Origin: Chitinophagaceae bacterium
GTDB lineage: Bacteria > Bacteroidota > Bacteroidia > Chitinophagales > Chitinophagaceae
NCBI GenBank assembly: GCA_016720745.1
Contig: JADKKA010000021.1
Coordinates: forward strand, 1-23,533
Direction: 5' to 3'
Length of the DNA stretch: 23,533 nucleotides
The translations under genes were made by a program, and so were the position numbers. This document shows positions 7,219 through 17,071 of the stretch, one piece after another (positions within the stretch are counted from its first letter, which is position 1; the number at the start of each line of letters is the position of its first letter). The notes under the pieces are model-generated. The model saw nothing but the letters and a program-made list of their open reading frames with translations, had not been told where the DNA came from and made no database searches.

Positions 7219-8015
7219 ATGTTCAAATCACTCCACCCTGCGCTGAAGATTAGCTTGTATTGCATTGCCTTCACCGGAATATACCTGCTCGCATACTTTA
7301 TCAAAGCGCCCGTTTACAATGAATATGAAAAACTGCCTCATGCCATCATTGGGGTGCTGGTGGCTTTGTTGCTTACCTGGTTGTTTTTAAAAGCAGATGG
7401 AAAGACCTTTAGGCAGATCGGTTTGTTTTGGGAGGGCTCACAGACTTTGTTGCGTTTTGTCCGCGGGCTATTGATCGGGATTGTATTAATGGGCGCAATG
7501 ACACTGGCTGTGATCTTTTTCTCCGGCTTCCGGATCGTCCTTAATCCGGGTAGTACGATCCCTGGTTTTTTATGGGCTAGTTTATCTTTATTGCCATTGG
7601 GCTTTATGGAGGAATTTGCTTTTCGTGCCTATCCGCTGGAAACCCTGAAGGCAAAATCAGGGATCCGCATCACCATCTTTCTCACTGCTTTTTATTCGGG
7701 GCCTATCATCTCGCCAATGGCTGGACATTGCAGGATTCCTTTCTCGGTGCCGGGGTCTGGGGCATCATTTTCGGGTTGGCCGCGCTTTGGTCGGGTGGTA
7801 TTGCCCTGCCCACGGGCTTGCATTATGCCGTGAATCTCACAACATCGGCCTTTACGGTCAGCACCGGTTCTTACCAGCTCTTCTTACTCAAAAGCGCTGA
7901 TGGCCAGAGTCTGGAAAACTACCAGGGCAGTCAGCTCGAAGTCTTATTGCCCGCTATTTGTTTGCTGTTGACCGGACTTGCGGCTATGGAATGGTACCGG
8001 CGCAAAAAAGCCTGA
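7219..8015 (+). CDS. CPBP-family (CAAX-type) intramembrane metalloprotease (one-base frameshift)
   Basis: The start at 7219 gives MFKSLHPALKISLYCIAFTG. Several TM helices follow, then motif 1 FMEEFAFRAYPL (Glu131, Glu132, Arg136). Shortly afterwards the frame breaks. Adding one T to the T5 run at 7689-7693 gives AFLFGAYHLANGW (motif 2 histidine) and then SGGIALPTGLHYAVNL (motif 3, HxxxN), ending EWYRRKKA at 8015. Corrected length is about 265 residues, normal for the Abi/CPBP family. These are multi-pass proteases with an active site formed by the EE, H and HxxxN residues; in bacteria they act in protein maturation or bacteriocin self-immunity, and the target here is unknown. It is probably intact in the organism. 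Confidence 0.85.
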
Positions 8016-8279
8016 GTGCCCTCCTTTTTTTTATCGCCTATTCATTACGGTTAGCCGTAAATGCTATTGATTGTCAATTCCTATTTTGGATTGCCTCCCC
8101 GTTTGCAAGAAATACCTGTTTGTGGTATAGGGCGGAGGGGGAGGGAGGGGTAAATTGGGTGATAAATACTTATAAGCGATTATAAACGTGTAGAAACTAG
8201 TATTGACGAAACGCAAGAAGGAGTTTGTTTTTGGGTCGAGCTTGAGCGAGCGGGAGGAAGAGAGGGAAGTTTCGTATAT

Positions 8280-8740
8280 TTTTGAGTTTGCGTAATTAAA
8301 TTGTGAGACACTTCAATTATCAATATTAGACCTTAAGACTCATTTTAAAAGACAGGAACTTATTGATATTGAAAACGAGAACTTACAATTTGGCAAAATG
8401 GGGTGACCGTTTCCTCACAAACGATACAAGAAGAAATTCTTCAATACTTGGAAAGAAAAAGCCCTTAGTATTAATTGATATAAAAACAGGCTGGAAAAAT
8501 TGTCAGTCTGGAACATCAAAATAAATGACACTACTTTATCATCAAATTTTAATTGGCAATGATATTTTAGCTTGACTTTATTATTAGCGACACTATTGTT
8601 AATTCATCGTGGGATGACTGGAGTGAAAAGAAAGATTTAAAAGCCATTATTACAACAATTGGTTGACAAAAAATTGCAGTAATAGCAATTTGGGACAATT
8701 AATCCTAATACACAAGGTTTCATTTTTTCAGATTAGAAAA
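8280..8740 (+). pseudogene. Decayed coding region, family not recognised
   Basis: The AT-rich stretch between the CPBP gene and the GC-richer element has several short in-frame pieces that read like protein but are broken by stops and frame changes. One is VTVSSQTIQEEILQYLERKS near 8405. Another is LDFIISDTIVNSSWDDWSEK from 8571, followed by KDLKAIITTIG and a stop at 8664. No start or full domain can be reconstructed. The rest of 8016-8280 holds no gene; inverted arms ACGAAAC (8206-8212) and GTTTCGT (8269-8275) are present. Confidence 0.35.
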
Positions 8741-8747
8741 AACCCCT

Positions 8748-8927
8748 GCTGACTGCTAACATCGGGTTTGGCGCAATGGCGGCTTTCCGAACATATACTG
8801 ATTGTCCAGTCCGCTACTCAGCTTCAGTCATGAGCCATCCGGATTTCTTTACTTGATTGGGGCGGTAGTCCCCGCTGATGGAACAATGCATACCACAACA
8901 GTACGAAGCGCTTTAGCTAGTGAAATA
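8748..8927. repeat. GC-richer non-coding element with GCTAA/TTAGC ends
   Basis: From the GCTAA near 8757 to the TTAGC near 8916 the base composition rises against the AT-rich flanks, no frame stays open, and the two ends are complementary (GCTAA and TTAGC). Inside are patches such as GGCGCAATGGCGG and GGGGCGGTAGTCCCC (a short inverted repeat around TAG). It looks like a dispersed intergenic element or structured RNA, placed just upstream of the SseB/TPR gene. This is a suggestion from composition and end symmetry only. Confidence 0.35.
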
Positions 8928-8957
8928 TTTCCGTACATTCATCGTCAATAATAACCA

Positions 8958-9980
8958 ATGGGATTATTTGACCTTTTCAAGAAGAAGAAAACTATATCCA
9001 GCTTTCCCGAAAATGAACTGGAACAAAGTTTAATGCAGGCAGCTTCCAGTGTTGCTGCTCAAAAGGAATTTTACCAGAAATTATTATGGAGTCAGCTTTA
9101 TGTACTTACAGGTAAAGAATCAGTTACCAAAGAGGGGGTGCAGGTGCTGGAAAAAGATACAACTGTTCAATTAGTAGCATTTGAGGGTGGGCAGATTCCT
9201 GTTTTTACCTCCGCTAACAGAATTAATGATAAGGGGATTGTAAAAGAAGAACTGTATTACATGAGTTTAAAAGCCCAGGATTTATTCGGAATGGCCAAGG
9301 GAGCCACTTTTGTACTGAATCCTTATTCACCGTATGGAAAGGAATTAATTCCGGAAGAAATTGAGTGCCTCCTGAATGGTACTATCTATGCAAAAATTGA
9401 GGAGAAGGAAGCTGAAGCTAAGAAGTATCAGGACTTTAATGCCCTATTTGAAAAAGCTGCCAGGCGACAGGAAGATTTGATTTTACTGGATGGTTACCGG
9501 CGAAAGCCACTTGGTTCAGCAGAAAGGGAAAGACTGGAGGCCTCCATCAGCGATTTTCAGAAATGCCTGGAGATTTTGCCAGTGCATTGGCAATCTATGG
9601 TTTTAATGGCTAAAGCTTATCAGCGAATGGAAAGGCATGAGGAGGCGCTTCAGCAATTGGAAGCCGCCTTTCATATTGAAAAGGAGAATCATTCCATTCC
9701 GCTGGAAGCTTCTTTGGAAGCCATGCATCTTAATGATATCAATAAGGCACTGTTTTATTCTGAAGAGTCTTTAAAAAGAAAGCCGGACAGTTTTGCATTA
9801 ATGGGGAATCATGCCATGAATTTACTGGTAGCAGGAAAAGACAATGAAGCCAAAGAAATGATTGAGAAAGCAATTCAGCTAAACCCACAGGATGCCGTAA
9901 ATAAAAATATAGCAGCAGTTGTCAAAGATGTACTGTCTGGAAATCGGGTAAGGCCCGGGTTTAAAGATGCTATCAATTAA
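8958..9980 (+). CDS. SseB-domain protein with C-terminal TPR repeats
   Basis: This 340-residue protein is probably cytosolic: no signal peptide follows MGLFDLFKKKK. Residues about 18-140 match the SseB N-terminal domain pattern: NELEQSLMQAA, FYQKLLWSQLYVLTG, GGQIPVFTSANRI, GATFVLNPYSPYGKELIP and EEIECLLNGTI. From about residue 145 a charged helix leads into TPR repeats (EKCLEILPVHW-like, AKAYQRMERHEEALQQLEAAF, AMNLLVAGKDNEAKEMIEKA). SseB in E. coli is named for serine sensitivity, but the biochemical role of the domain is unknown; it is also found next to secretion and toxin genes. The frame is intact. Upstream is non-coding; the gene stands alone. Confidence 0.8.
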   Translation: MGLFDLFKKKKTISSFPENELEQSLMQAASSVAAQKEFYQKLLWSQLYVLTGKESVTKEGVQVLEKDTTVQLVAFEGGQIPVFTSANRINDKGIVKEELYYMSLKAQDLFGMAKGATFVLNPYSPYGKELIPEEIECLLNGTIYAKIEEKEAEAKKYQDFNALFEKAARRQEDLILLDGYRRKPLGSAERERLEASISDFQKCLEILPVHWQSMVLMAKAYQRMERHEEALQQLEAAFHIEKENHSIPLEASLEAMHLNDINKALFYSEESLKRKPDSFALMGNHAMNLLVAGKDNEAKEMIEKAIQLNPQDAVNKNIAAVVKDVLSGNRVRPGFKDAIN

Positions 9981-10251
9981 AATAACTATCTGTATTGGCT
10001 TATTTAAGTTGTATTAAGGACAATCAAACAGCTTGAGTATAAATTTTCGTTTTGTGAGTTAATATATTCTTTGACTCACATCCGATTAAAAAATATGCCC
10101 AGATTTATAAGTTTCAACTCTGTAAACCAATACCTTAGCTTCCCAGGCCATGTAATTCAGATCTTAATTACTGGCAGGCTTTTTTTTGAAGAAAGCAATC
10201 TGCATAAACATTAAACCGGGGTCTATAAATTTATTGGATAACTTTATTTAA

Positions 10252-10874
10252 ATGAAAATTGACAATAATAATGGCTGGACTGAAGCAGTCTTAGCTGAAC
10301 GAGGATCTGTTGAAGATTTCTTTAAAATTGCCGGACTTCTACAGGCAAGTATGGATATTTCTCTGGAAAACAGAGTCAGTGAAACGGACTCAATATATTG
10401 GGATTTCACTTACAATGGGAGGGTGCTTACTTTACATCATAATACATTTTCCGGTATTTCAATATTTCCGGTTTCTTTAAACCGTGCGATAGAATTAGAA
10501 AATGAGGCAGTGCTCCATTTATTTAAAAGCTTTTCCCGGATTTTAGAAAAGTACAGGACTACTGGCAATTTTATTTCAAAGTACTTTGAACCCGAACCAA
10601 ATCAATGGGGGTTGCGTGGTGATCCTCATTTGTGGAGACACATGAAGTTAGAATTGGCATCGCAGGAAATTCCATCTTCAGTAGCCGAATTCGAGAATCT
10701 GCTGCTCCATCAATTTGAAAAACTAACAGGCCAAAACCACAAAAAGGGGGAATCATTTATTCACGTAAGTATGGTCCTGCCGGGATGTCACGAGGTAAGT
10801 TGTGTTCAGAATTTTGGCTTGAAAAAGGATTTCCTTTGCTGGTTAAACGATTTAAGGAAGATACGACTAAATAA
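10252..10874 (+). CDS. Uncharacterised two-part protein (frameshift near 3' end)
   Basis: The first part (about 90 residues) has SIYWDFTYNGRVLTLHHN and TFSGISIFPVSLNRAIELEN, a compact beta-rich pattern. The second part starts around ISKYFEPEPNQWGLRGDPHL and continues with a helix FENLLLHQFEKLTGQ. Near 10767, reading must shift by one base so that the end becomes KYGPAGMSRGKLCSEFWLEK and GFPLLVKRFKEDTTK, stopping at 10872-10874. The alternative, unshifted end at 10884 loses this conserved-looking GMS...FW...PLL pattern. I recognise the second half as a type seen in Bacteroidota but can give no function. The join between halves (about residue 95) may be a fusion of two genes. Confidence 0.5.
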
Positions 10875-10887
10875 ATTCAACTAAAAA

Positions 10888-11348
10888 ATGACTAAGACCC
10901 GATTTTCATTTTACTGATTAGCCTGCTTTTAATATTTGACACAAAGGCTCAGCATAAAGATTCGCTGGCCGTTCTAAAGGCTGCCGGCAACTTCGTGACC
11001 GCTTTTAATAATTTTAACTGGGAAGAATTTCGGGGATCATTCACTGATGATGCATCAATATTTTATCCTTTTTGGACTCAGGCGAAAAGAATCAGCGGCA
11101 AACAGGCTATCGAAAAAACATGGCTACTCATCTTTCCGGAGTTTGCTGACACAGCCAATACAAGAAAATTACAAATCAATCCGAAAAACCTTCATATACA
11201 GCTTTACGGGAAAACTGCTATTGTTACCTTTCATTTGGGTGATGGGGTCAATTCATTATCCCGGCGGACCCTGGTCATGATAAAGCAAAAACGGATATGG
11301 AAAATTGCTCATCTGCATGCTTCATCACTAAATGAAACTAAAAATTAG
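10888..11348 (+). CDS. Secreted NTF2/SnoaL-like protein (frameshift in signal peptide)
   Basis: ATG at 10888 begins MTKTRFSF. Adding one T to the T4 run at 10909-10912 gives LLISLLLIFDTKAQ, a normal signal peptide, in frame with HKDSLAVLKAAGNFVTAFNN and the body of the protein. Without the fix, translation would begin only at a GTG at 10995. The mature part reads WEEFRGSFTDDASIFYPFW, SGKQAIEKTW, KTAIVTFHLG and KIAHLHASSLNETKN, the helix-strand order of the SnoaL-like/DUF4440 NTF2 fold. It is probably a periplasmic protein of unknown ligand. It starts 13 bp after the preceding gene and may be co-transcribed with it. Confidence 0.7.
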
Positions 11349-11437
11349 AATTTGGAATTCCTCCATCATTCAGGTTGGATGTAAACATTAGGTAACCATT
11401 GAAATTTTAAAACGTTAGCCTTTGCGTTGCGTTTTGT

Positions 11438-11445
11438 TAAATTTG
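11438..11445 (+). promoter_or_regulatory. Possible -7 promoter box (TAAATTTG)
   Basis: TAAATTTG is an exact TAnnTTTG match 38 bp before the ATG at 11484. A TTTG lies upstream at 11421-11424, but the spacing is shorter than usual, so the call is weak. Confidence 0.3.
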
Positions 11446-11483
11446 ATTGGCCATTGACAGGCCATGGCGCTGAACTTTTTAGT

Positions 11484-11986
11484 ATGAAACCCCGCACTAA
11501 AGACAATTATCTTAAACAGGTATATGACTTCATCAAAGACATTCTTGTTGTTTGCCCCTCATGTAGCGGAAAAGCCATTGTAAAGGCCTCAGAACTGCCA
11601 TTTAAAAATCTGAATGAACCTGATGTTAAACTGATTTGTACGGGTTGCGGACATAGTAAAAGGCTGGAGGAAAAGCTGGATGCTGTTTTATTCTCTGATT
11701 CCACAAAAACAATTCCAGGCAGGTATATGATAATTGGCGGAGCGGTAGATCCCTATTTCCACTTGCCACTTTGGTTAACGATAAATTGTTGTGACAATAC
11801 TTTATGGGCATATAATTTGGAGCATTTGGAGTTTTAAAGCAACACGTGGCAGCCGGATTAAGAGAAAGGAATACGCAGGTAAAAGCAAATCAAAGTCTGG
11901 GTAGCAGACTTCCAAAGTGGATGACTGCCTCAAAGAACAGAGAAGCCGTCGTGAAAGCCATCGATCTGCTTAAAAAAAAGAGTTGA
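11484..11986 (+). CDS. TFIIB-type zinc-ribbon protein (one-base frameshift)
   Basis: The start at 11484 gives MKPRTKDNYLKQVYDFIKDI. Residues about 23-60 hold a zinc-ribbon pair, CPSC and CTGCGH, then a segment YMIIGGAVDPYFHLPLWLTI followed by LWAYNLEHLEF. A stop would follow at 11837, but adding one T to the T4 run at 11832-11835 continues the protein as LKQHVAAGLRERNTQ, SLGSRLPKWMTASKNREAVV and KAIDLLKKKS, stopping at 11984-11986. The corrected length is about 168 residues. This layout matches small Bacteroidota proteins annotated as TFIIB-type zinc-ribbon-containing; function unknown. An in-frame start further upstream (11427) adds 19 residues with no family character. Confidence 0.75.
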
Positions 11987-12053
11987 ATGATTGGTCGTAA
12001 GTTTTGGCAGATTAGCGTTTTGAAATAAATACAGTTTCTATACATTTATACCC

Positions 12054-12581
12054 ATGACCCAATACCTCATCCTCCCGGGCCTCGGCAATTCTGGTCCCAC
12101 CCACTGGCAGACTTATTTTGAAGAAAGCAGCCCGCAATTTAAAAGGGTACAACAGCAAAGCTGGACTGAACCGGTTTGTGCAGAATGGATCGCCAACCTG
12201 GATAAAGCTGTGCTTGAATATGATCCGGCCCTGGTTGTATTGGTAGCCCATAGCCTGGCCTGTTCCACTGTGGCACATTGGGTAAAAAAATACAACCGTG
12301 CCATCAAGGGCGCCCTGCTGGTTGCCCCCAGCGATCCCGAAGCTGATATCTATACTTTTCCGGCCAAAGGTTTTGCACCACTGCCATTGGATCCCCTGCC
12401 ATTTCCCAGTATCGTGGTTTCGAGCAGTAATGATATCTGGGTAACGCCCGATAGAGCCCGCCATTTTGCTGAGCACTGGGGAAGTGAATTCCTTGATATC
12501 GGTGCTGCCGGTCATGTCAATGCGGATTCGGGACATTATCAGTGGGAAGAAGGCCTGGAGATTTTAAAACGCCTGGGCTGA
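12054..12581 (+). CDS. RBBP9/YdeN-type alpha/beta hydrolase
   Basis: This 175-residue protein opens with YLILPGLGNSGPTHWQTYFE, the signature of the RBBP9/YdeN serine hydrolase family. The nucleophile elbow is VAHSLAC (Ser67), the acid is in SSNDIWV (Asp127) and the base in GHVNADSG (His154), giving a full catalytic triad at normal spacing. Members are small cytosolic serine hydrolases; substrates in bacteria are mostly undefined, and some human RBBP9 data point to aminopeptidase-like activity. The frame is intact and the length is normal. The lipoprotein gene starts 7 bp downstream and may be in the same transcript. Confidence 0.9.
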   Translation: MTQYLILPGLGNSGPTHWQTYFEESSPQFKRVQQQSWTEPVCAEWIANLDKAVLEYDPALVVLVAHSLACSTVAHWVKKYNRAIKGALLVAPSDPEADIYTFPAKGFAPLPLDPLPFPSIVVSSSNDIWVTPDRARHFAEHWGSEFLDIGAAGHVNADSGHYQWEEGLEILKRLG

Positions 12582-12588
12582 TATTTCA

Positions 12589-13278
12589 ATGATGAAATTA
12601 TTCAGCATAATAAAATTGCTTTTCTGTTGCCTTCTGGTCTGCAGTCTTCTTTTTTTGTCATGCGGCCAAAAGAGCAAATCATCCCCAACGGTTGAGTTGT
12701 TACCCAACGGCAAAAGACTGCTCGATACCTACGATTCAGCAATGCAGCTTTATTATAAAGAAGTGGTAGGTTCCGATACCCTTCTCGATGGCGGAATTAC
12801 CTGCTATGGAGAAGATGACAGCATGCGCTATTTCTACCTCCGGAAGGGGAATGAAATGCACCTGCTCAATCAATCATCGCTTTACCAGTCTCCCTGGTCG
12901 CTGGGAGTGGTAGAGGAAGAATTTTCTGATTTTTTTCTTGTCCGCATTGATAATGGTAACAGCAGTCCGGTTTTTTATCAGGTTTTCAACAAATCGGATG
13001 GCAGTAACCGGATGGGAGAAGGACGATGGGGGATCAGTATCAATTACTGGAAGGATAGTTTGTTCCTGCTCAGTCACAATCCGGTTGTAACCAATAAGCC
13101 GGATAGTCTGGTCTTGTGGAATATTGTGTCCGGCCGGCAGTACAAAACACCACTGCCACCCGGTTTGCCGGATGATTGTGAATTTGAAATTACGGCCATC
13201 AGTCAGCATGAATACCGTATCTCCTTTACTTCCATCAGGGGTAATGAATTTGAACTGGAAAAGCGCTACAAGAGATAG
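12589..13278 (+). CDS. Hypothetical lipoprotein (parent of the remnant at 21059)
   Basis: A signal peptide with a cysteine-containing hydrophobic core (SIIKLLFCCLLVCSLLFLSC) puts the lipidated cysteine at residue 25. The start may be either of the first two methionines (12589 or 12592). The 229-residue protein then reads LLPNGKRLLDTYDSAMQLYY, HLLNQSSLYQSPWSL and SLVLWNIVSGRQYKTPLPP and ends FELEKRYKR. I do not recognise the family. Its last 56 codons (13111-13278) have a decayed homologue at 21059-21225, on the far side of the cytochrome block. It is probably anchored in the periplasm or outer membrane. Confidence 0.75.
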   Translation: MMKLFSIIKLLFCCLLVCSLLFLSCGQKSKSSPTVELLPNGKRLLDTYDSAMQLYYKEVVGSDTLLDGGITCYGEDDSMRYFYLRKGNEMHLLNQSSLYQSPWSLGVVEEEFSDFFLVRIDNGNSSPVFYQVFNKSDGSNRMGEGRWGISINYWKDSLFLLSHNPVVTNKPDSLVLWNIVSGRQYKTPLPPGLPDDCEFEITAISQHEYRISFTSIRGNEFELEKRYKR

Positions 13279-13380
13279 TTTTGGATTACGCTATAACCGG
13301 CCTTTTTAAGGGTTGTGGAGGCGTTTCGCATCTTAATAGATTATGATTAACTTCAAATCCAAATATGCTTGCCGGTTGCT

Positions 13381-15599
13381 ATGAAAAAAACAGTCCTCTG
13401 TATTACCCTTTTTGTCACGATAGCTGCTTGTATAGCTTCCTGTTTTAATAATAACAAATCAAGGCAGCAGGGGGAGTTGAATCTGATTAGTTACAATTTT
13501 GATATTCGCCCCATTCTTTCCGACAAATGTTTTGCCTGTCACGGGCCTGATGCCAACAAAAGAAAGGCAGGCCTTCGTTTAGATATCATGGACAGCGCCC
13601 TTGCTCCATTAAAAGAAACCAAAGGAGCTTATGCAATAGTCCCGGGAAAACCGGAAGCATCTGAATTGATCAAGCGCATTTCTTCTAAAGACCCTTCCTA
13701 TCAAATGCCATCGCCGGAGTCGCACCTTGGTCTGTTAACTGAAGATGAAATAAAATTGTTTACCAGATGGATCCGGCAGGGAGCCAACTATGAAAAACAT
13801 TGGGCATTTGTAAAACCCCAAAAAGTAAATCTGCCCACTACCAGTGAAAAGGACTGGCAAAAAAACGAGATAGACCATTTTACGCTGGCTAAGATGGAGG
13901 AAAAGGGATTGAAGCCTAATGAGGAAGCTGAAAAGGAAATACTGCTAAAAAGGGTTTCATTAGATCTGACAGGTTTACTCCCATCTGTGGAAATGATGGA
14001 TGCATTTGCTGCCGATAAAAGCAAGGATGCCTATGAAAATGTAGTCGACAAATTATTAAATACAGCCCAATACGGCGAAAAGATGGCGGTGCACTGGCTG
14101 GATCTTGCCAGGTATGCTGATAGTTATGGTTACCAGGATGATAATATCCGGACACAATGGCCTTACCGGGACTGGCTCATTCATGCGTTTAATAAAAATA
14201 TGGGGTACGATGAGTTTATCACCTGGCAATTGGCGGGCGATTTACTACCCAATGCCGGCAAAGAACAAATACTTGCTACTGCTTTTTTACGAAATCATAA
14301 GTACACAGAAGAAGGTGGCGTTATTCCGGAAGAGTACCGGGTAGAGTATAATATTGATAAAGTAAAAACATTTGCTAAGGGGCTGTTGGCATTAACGGTG
14401 GAATGTGCACAGTGTCATGATCATAAATACGACCCGATTTCTCAGAAGGACTATTATCAGCTCTTTGGTTTTTTTAACTCCAGTAAGGAACAGGGATTTG
14501 AAGGCGATGTATCCATTTCAAAACCGGCCAAAACACCGGTCCTTGTTTTGAATGACGATGATGTGAAAAGTCTTGTATCGTTTATTAATAAAAAAGATAC
14601 CGGCCAGTTAACGGTATCAGTAATGGGAGAAGCCGATACACCCCGGACCACCTATATTTTGAAAAGGGGTGTTTATGATCAGCATGGCGAAGCAGTGCAG
14701 GCAGCCGGTTTGAAATCCGTAATGGATTTTGATACCACGAAGTTTCCCCGTAACCGGCTCGGACTGGCCAAATGGACAGTCAATAAAGAAAATCCTATGA
14801 CGGCCCGGGCATTTGTGAATCAAATTTGGGCAGAGTTTTTTGGAAAAGGAATTGTGGCAACTACCGGTGATTTTGGCATGCAGGGAAATTTACCCACGCA
14901 TCCTGAATTATTAGACTGGCTGGCCGTTGACTTCATGGAAAACAATTGGGATATCAAAAGACTCATTAAAAAAATAGTACTCTCTGCCACTTACCGGCAA
15001 TCTTCCCGGATTTCAGCAAAGCATAGCAATACTGATCCGGAAAATACCTATTTAAGCCGCTTTCCCAGGGTCAGGGAAAAAGCAGAATTTATCAGGGATA
15101 TTGTATTGGGCAGCAGCGGACTCCTGGTGAAAACAATCGGAGGACCCAGTGTAAAACCCTATCAGCCAAAAGGAATCTGGGAAGCGGCCACTTCCGGAAG
15201 AGGAGTACTGGCTGTATATGAACAGGATCATGGAGAGGCACTGTATCGCAGGGGCTTATACACTTTTATCAAACTAACAGCACCGCCACCAGGTATGATC
15301 ATGTTTGATGCCAGCAACAGAGACCAATGTGAAGTGAGAAGGCTCAACACAACGACACCATTACAGGCATTGGCCATGATGAATGATCCATTGGTACTGG
15401 AGGCTTCAAGAGTATTTGCACAGCAATTATTTATAAGGAGCAATTCAATCAATTTAACAGCAAAAAACTGGATGCGGTAAAAACATTGAATGTGGGAGAA
15501 TATCCGCAGGACGAACGGACGAATAAAAACGAACTGGCGGCGTTAATGAAAGTAATAGTCACCATTTATAATATGGAAGAAGCGATTACAAAAACCTGA
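13381..15599 (+). CDS. PSCyt1/DUF1549/DUF1553 cytochrome-like lipoprotein (internal deletion near C-terminus)
   Basis: I chose ATG at 13381 (MKKTVLCITLF) over a TTG 12 bp upstream. A lipobox-like IASC gives Cys21. Residues 38-135 form a PSCyt1 domain with the haem motif CFACH (50-54). DUF1549 follows (SLDLTGLLPSVEMMDAFAAD, HWLDLARYADSYGYQ) and has a second CxxCH, CAQCHDHKYDP (342-346). DUF1553 includes TARAFVNQIWAEFFGKGIV, THPELLDWLAVDFMENNWD and RRLNTTTPLQALAMMNDP. After RVFAQQL the frame breaks near 15430; a tail in another frame reads YKEQFNQFNSKKLDAVKTL to EEAITKT, ending at 15599. About 40 expected residues are missing between the two, so a segment is deleted, not just shifted. The family is a presumed extracytoplasmic c-type cytochrome, abundant in Planctomycetes; its enzymatic role is unproven. 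DUF1501 follows after 4 bp. Confidence 0.85.
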
Positions 15600-15603
15600 T
15601 CAA

Positions 15604-17052
15604 GTGGAAAAAGAAGTATTAGAACATCAGTTACATATCAACCGGCGCAGGTTTTTAACCCGCGTAGGCATGGGTTTGGGAGGAGCTGCCCTGGGTTCCT
15701 TATTGATCCCCGATTTGTTTGGCGGAAAAAGTATCGAGGAACAGGTAATGACCGGACTTCCTCATTTTGCGCCTAAAGCAAAACGAGTCATTTATCTTTT
15801 TCAAAACGGAGCACCTTCTCAGTTAGATTTATTCGATTACAAACCGATGCTGCAAACCATGCAGGGACAGGATCTGCCTGCTTCTATCCGGATGGGACAA
15901 AGATTAACCGGTATGACAGCAGATCAGAAAAAATTTCCACTGGCGGGCTCTGCATTTAAGTTTGAACAGTATGGGCAACAAAGGGTTTGGATGAGTGAAT
16001 TATTGCCCTATACATCAAAAATCGCAGATGAGTTATGCGTCATAAAAAGTATGCATACAGAAGCGATTAATCATGACCCGGCATTAACTTTTTTCAAACA
16101 GGGGCACAGGTGGGGAACCGTCCCAGTATGGGTTCCTGGTTAAGTTATGGATTGGGGAGTGAAAATAAAAACCTGCCTGCTTTTTGCGTATTGTTATCGA
16201 AGGGTAAAGGAAACGGGCAGGGTGTCTATTCTAAATTATGGACCAACGGATTTCTGGACTCCGTGCACCAGGGCGTGCAATTCAGCAGTGGTGAAAACCC
16301 GGTATTGTACCTGAATAATCCGGACGGGATCGATAAAGGCGACAGAAGAGCCATGCTGGATAAATTAGCAGCATTAAATGAAGAAAGCAATAAGTCATTT
16401 GAAGACCCTGAAATGACTTCGAAAATACAGCAATACGAAATGGCTTATCGTATGCAGACAGCCGTGCCGGAAGTAACAGACTTAAGCAATGAGCCGGAGG
16501 ATATCATCAAATTATATGGTGCAGAATGCATGGTGCCCGGAACCTATGCCGCCAATTGCTTATTGGCAAGAAAGCTATCTGAGAGCGGTGTAAGGTTTAT
16601 TCAACTCTATCACCAGGGGTTGGGATGGACATAATAACTTACCCGAGGAGTTAAAAGGCCAGTGTAAGGATACAGATCAAGCTTCAGCCGCATTAATTAC
16701 TGATTTAAAACAAAGAGGATTACTGGATGAAACTTTAGTGATCTGGGGCGGAGAATTTGGCCGGACCAATTATTGCCAGGGCACGCTTACAAAAGAAAAC
16801 TATGGAAGAGACCACCATCCAAGATGCTTTACGATATGGATGGCCGGCGGTGGTGTAAAGCCCGGTGTTTACGGAGAAACAGATGAATTTGGATATAATA
16901 TTGTTTCGAACCCGGTACATGTCAATGACTTTCATGCTACGGCCTTGCATCTGATGGGACTGGATCATGAAAAGTTAACTTTTAAGCATTTAGGGAGAAG
17001 GTATCGCTTAACGGATGTAGCCGGAAAAGTAGTCAGCTCGATTATTGCATAA
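15604..17052 (+). CDS. DUF1501 protein with Tat signal (two one-base frameshifts)
   Basis: A GTG start at 15604 leads to HINRRRFLTRVGMGLGGAAL, a twin-arginine export signal. The body reads AKRVIYLFQNGAPSQLDLFD, then SMHTEAINHDPALTFF. Adding one T to the T6 run at 16089-16094 continues as QTGAQVGNRPSMGSWLSYGL. Removing one G from the G4 run at 16616-16619 continues as HQGWDGHNNLPEEL, then LVIWGGEFGRTNY, GRDHHPRCFTIWMAGGGVK and DFHATALHLMGLDHEKL, ending SSIIA at 17052. The corrected protein is about 480 residues, normal for DUF1501, which belongs to the alkaline-phosphatase/sulfatase-like clan. In many genomes it is paired with PSCyt1/DUF1553 genes, as here. It is folded in the cytoplasm and exported by Tat. 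It is probably intact in the organism. Confidence 0.85.
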
Positions 17053-17071
17053 GCCTTTTGTAAAAATATCA

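Noticed and set aside
8748..12000. Integron cassette array, because several small unrelated AT-rich plus-strand genes follow a segment with GCTAAC and imperfect symmetry
   Set aside because: No RYYYAAC/GTTRRRY core pair, no repeated attC-like element between the following genes and no integrase were found.
12018..12048. Promoter pair TTTTG and TACATTTA upstream of the hydrolase
   Set aside because: The -7 match is imperfect and lies only about 5 bp before the ATG, leaving no room for a leader.
12012..12536. A 174-codon minus-strand frame opposite the RBBP9/YdeN-type hydrolase
   Set aside because: The plus-strand protein has a complete catalytic triad; the minus-strand reading shows no family features.
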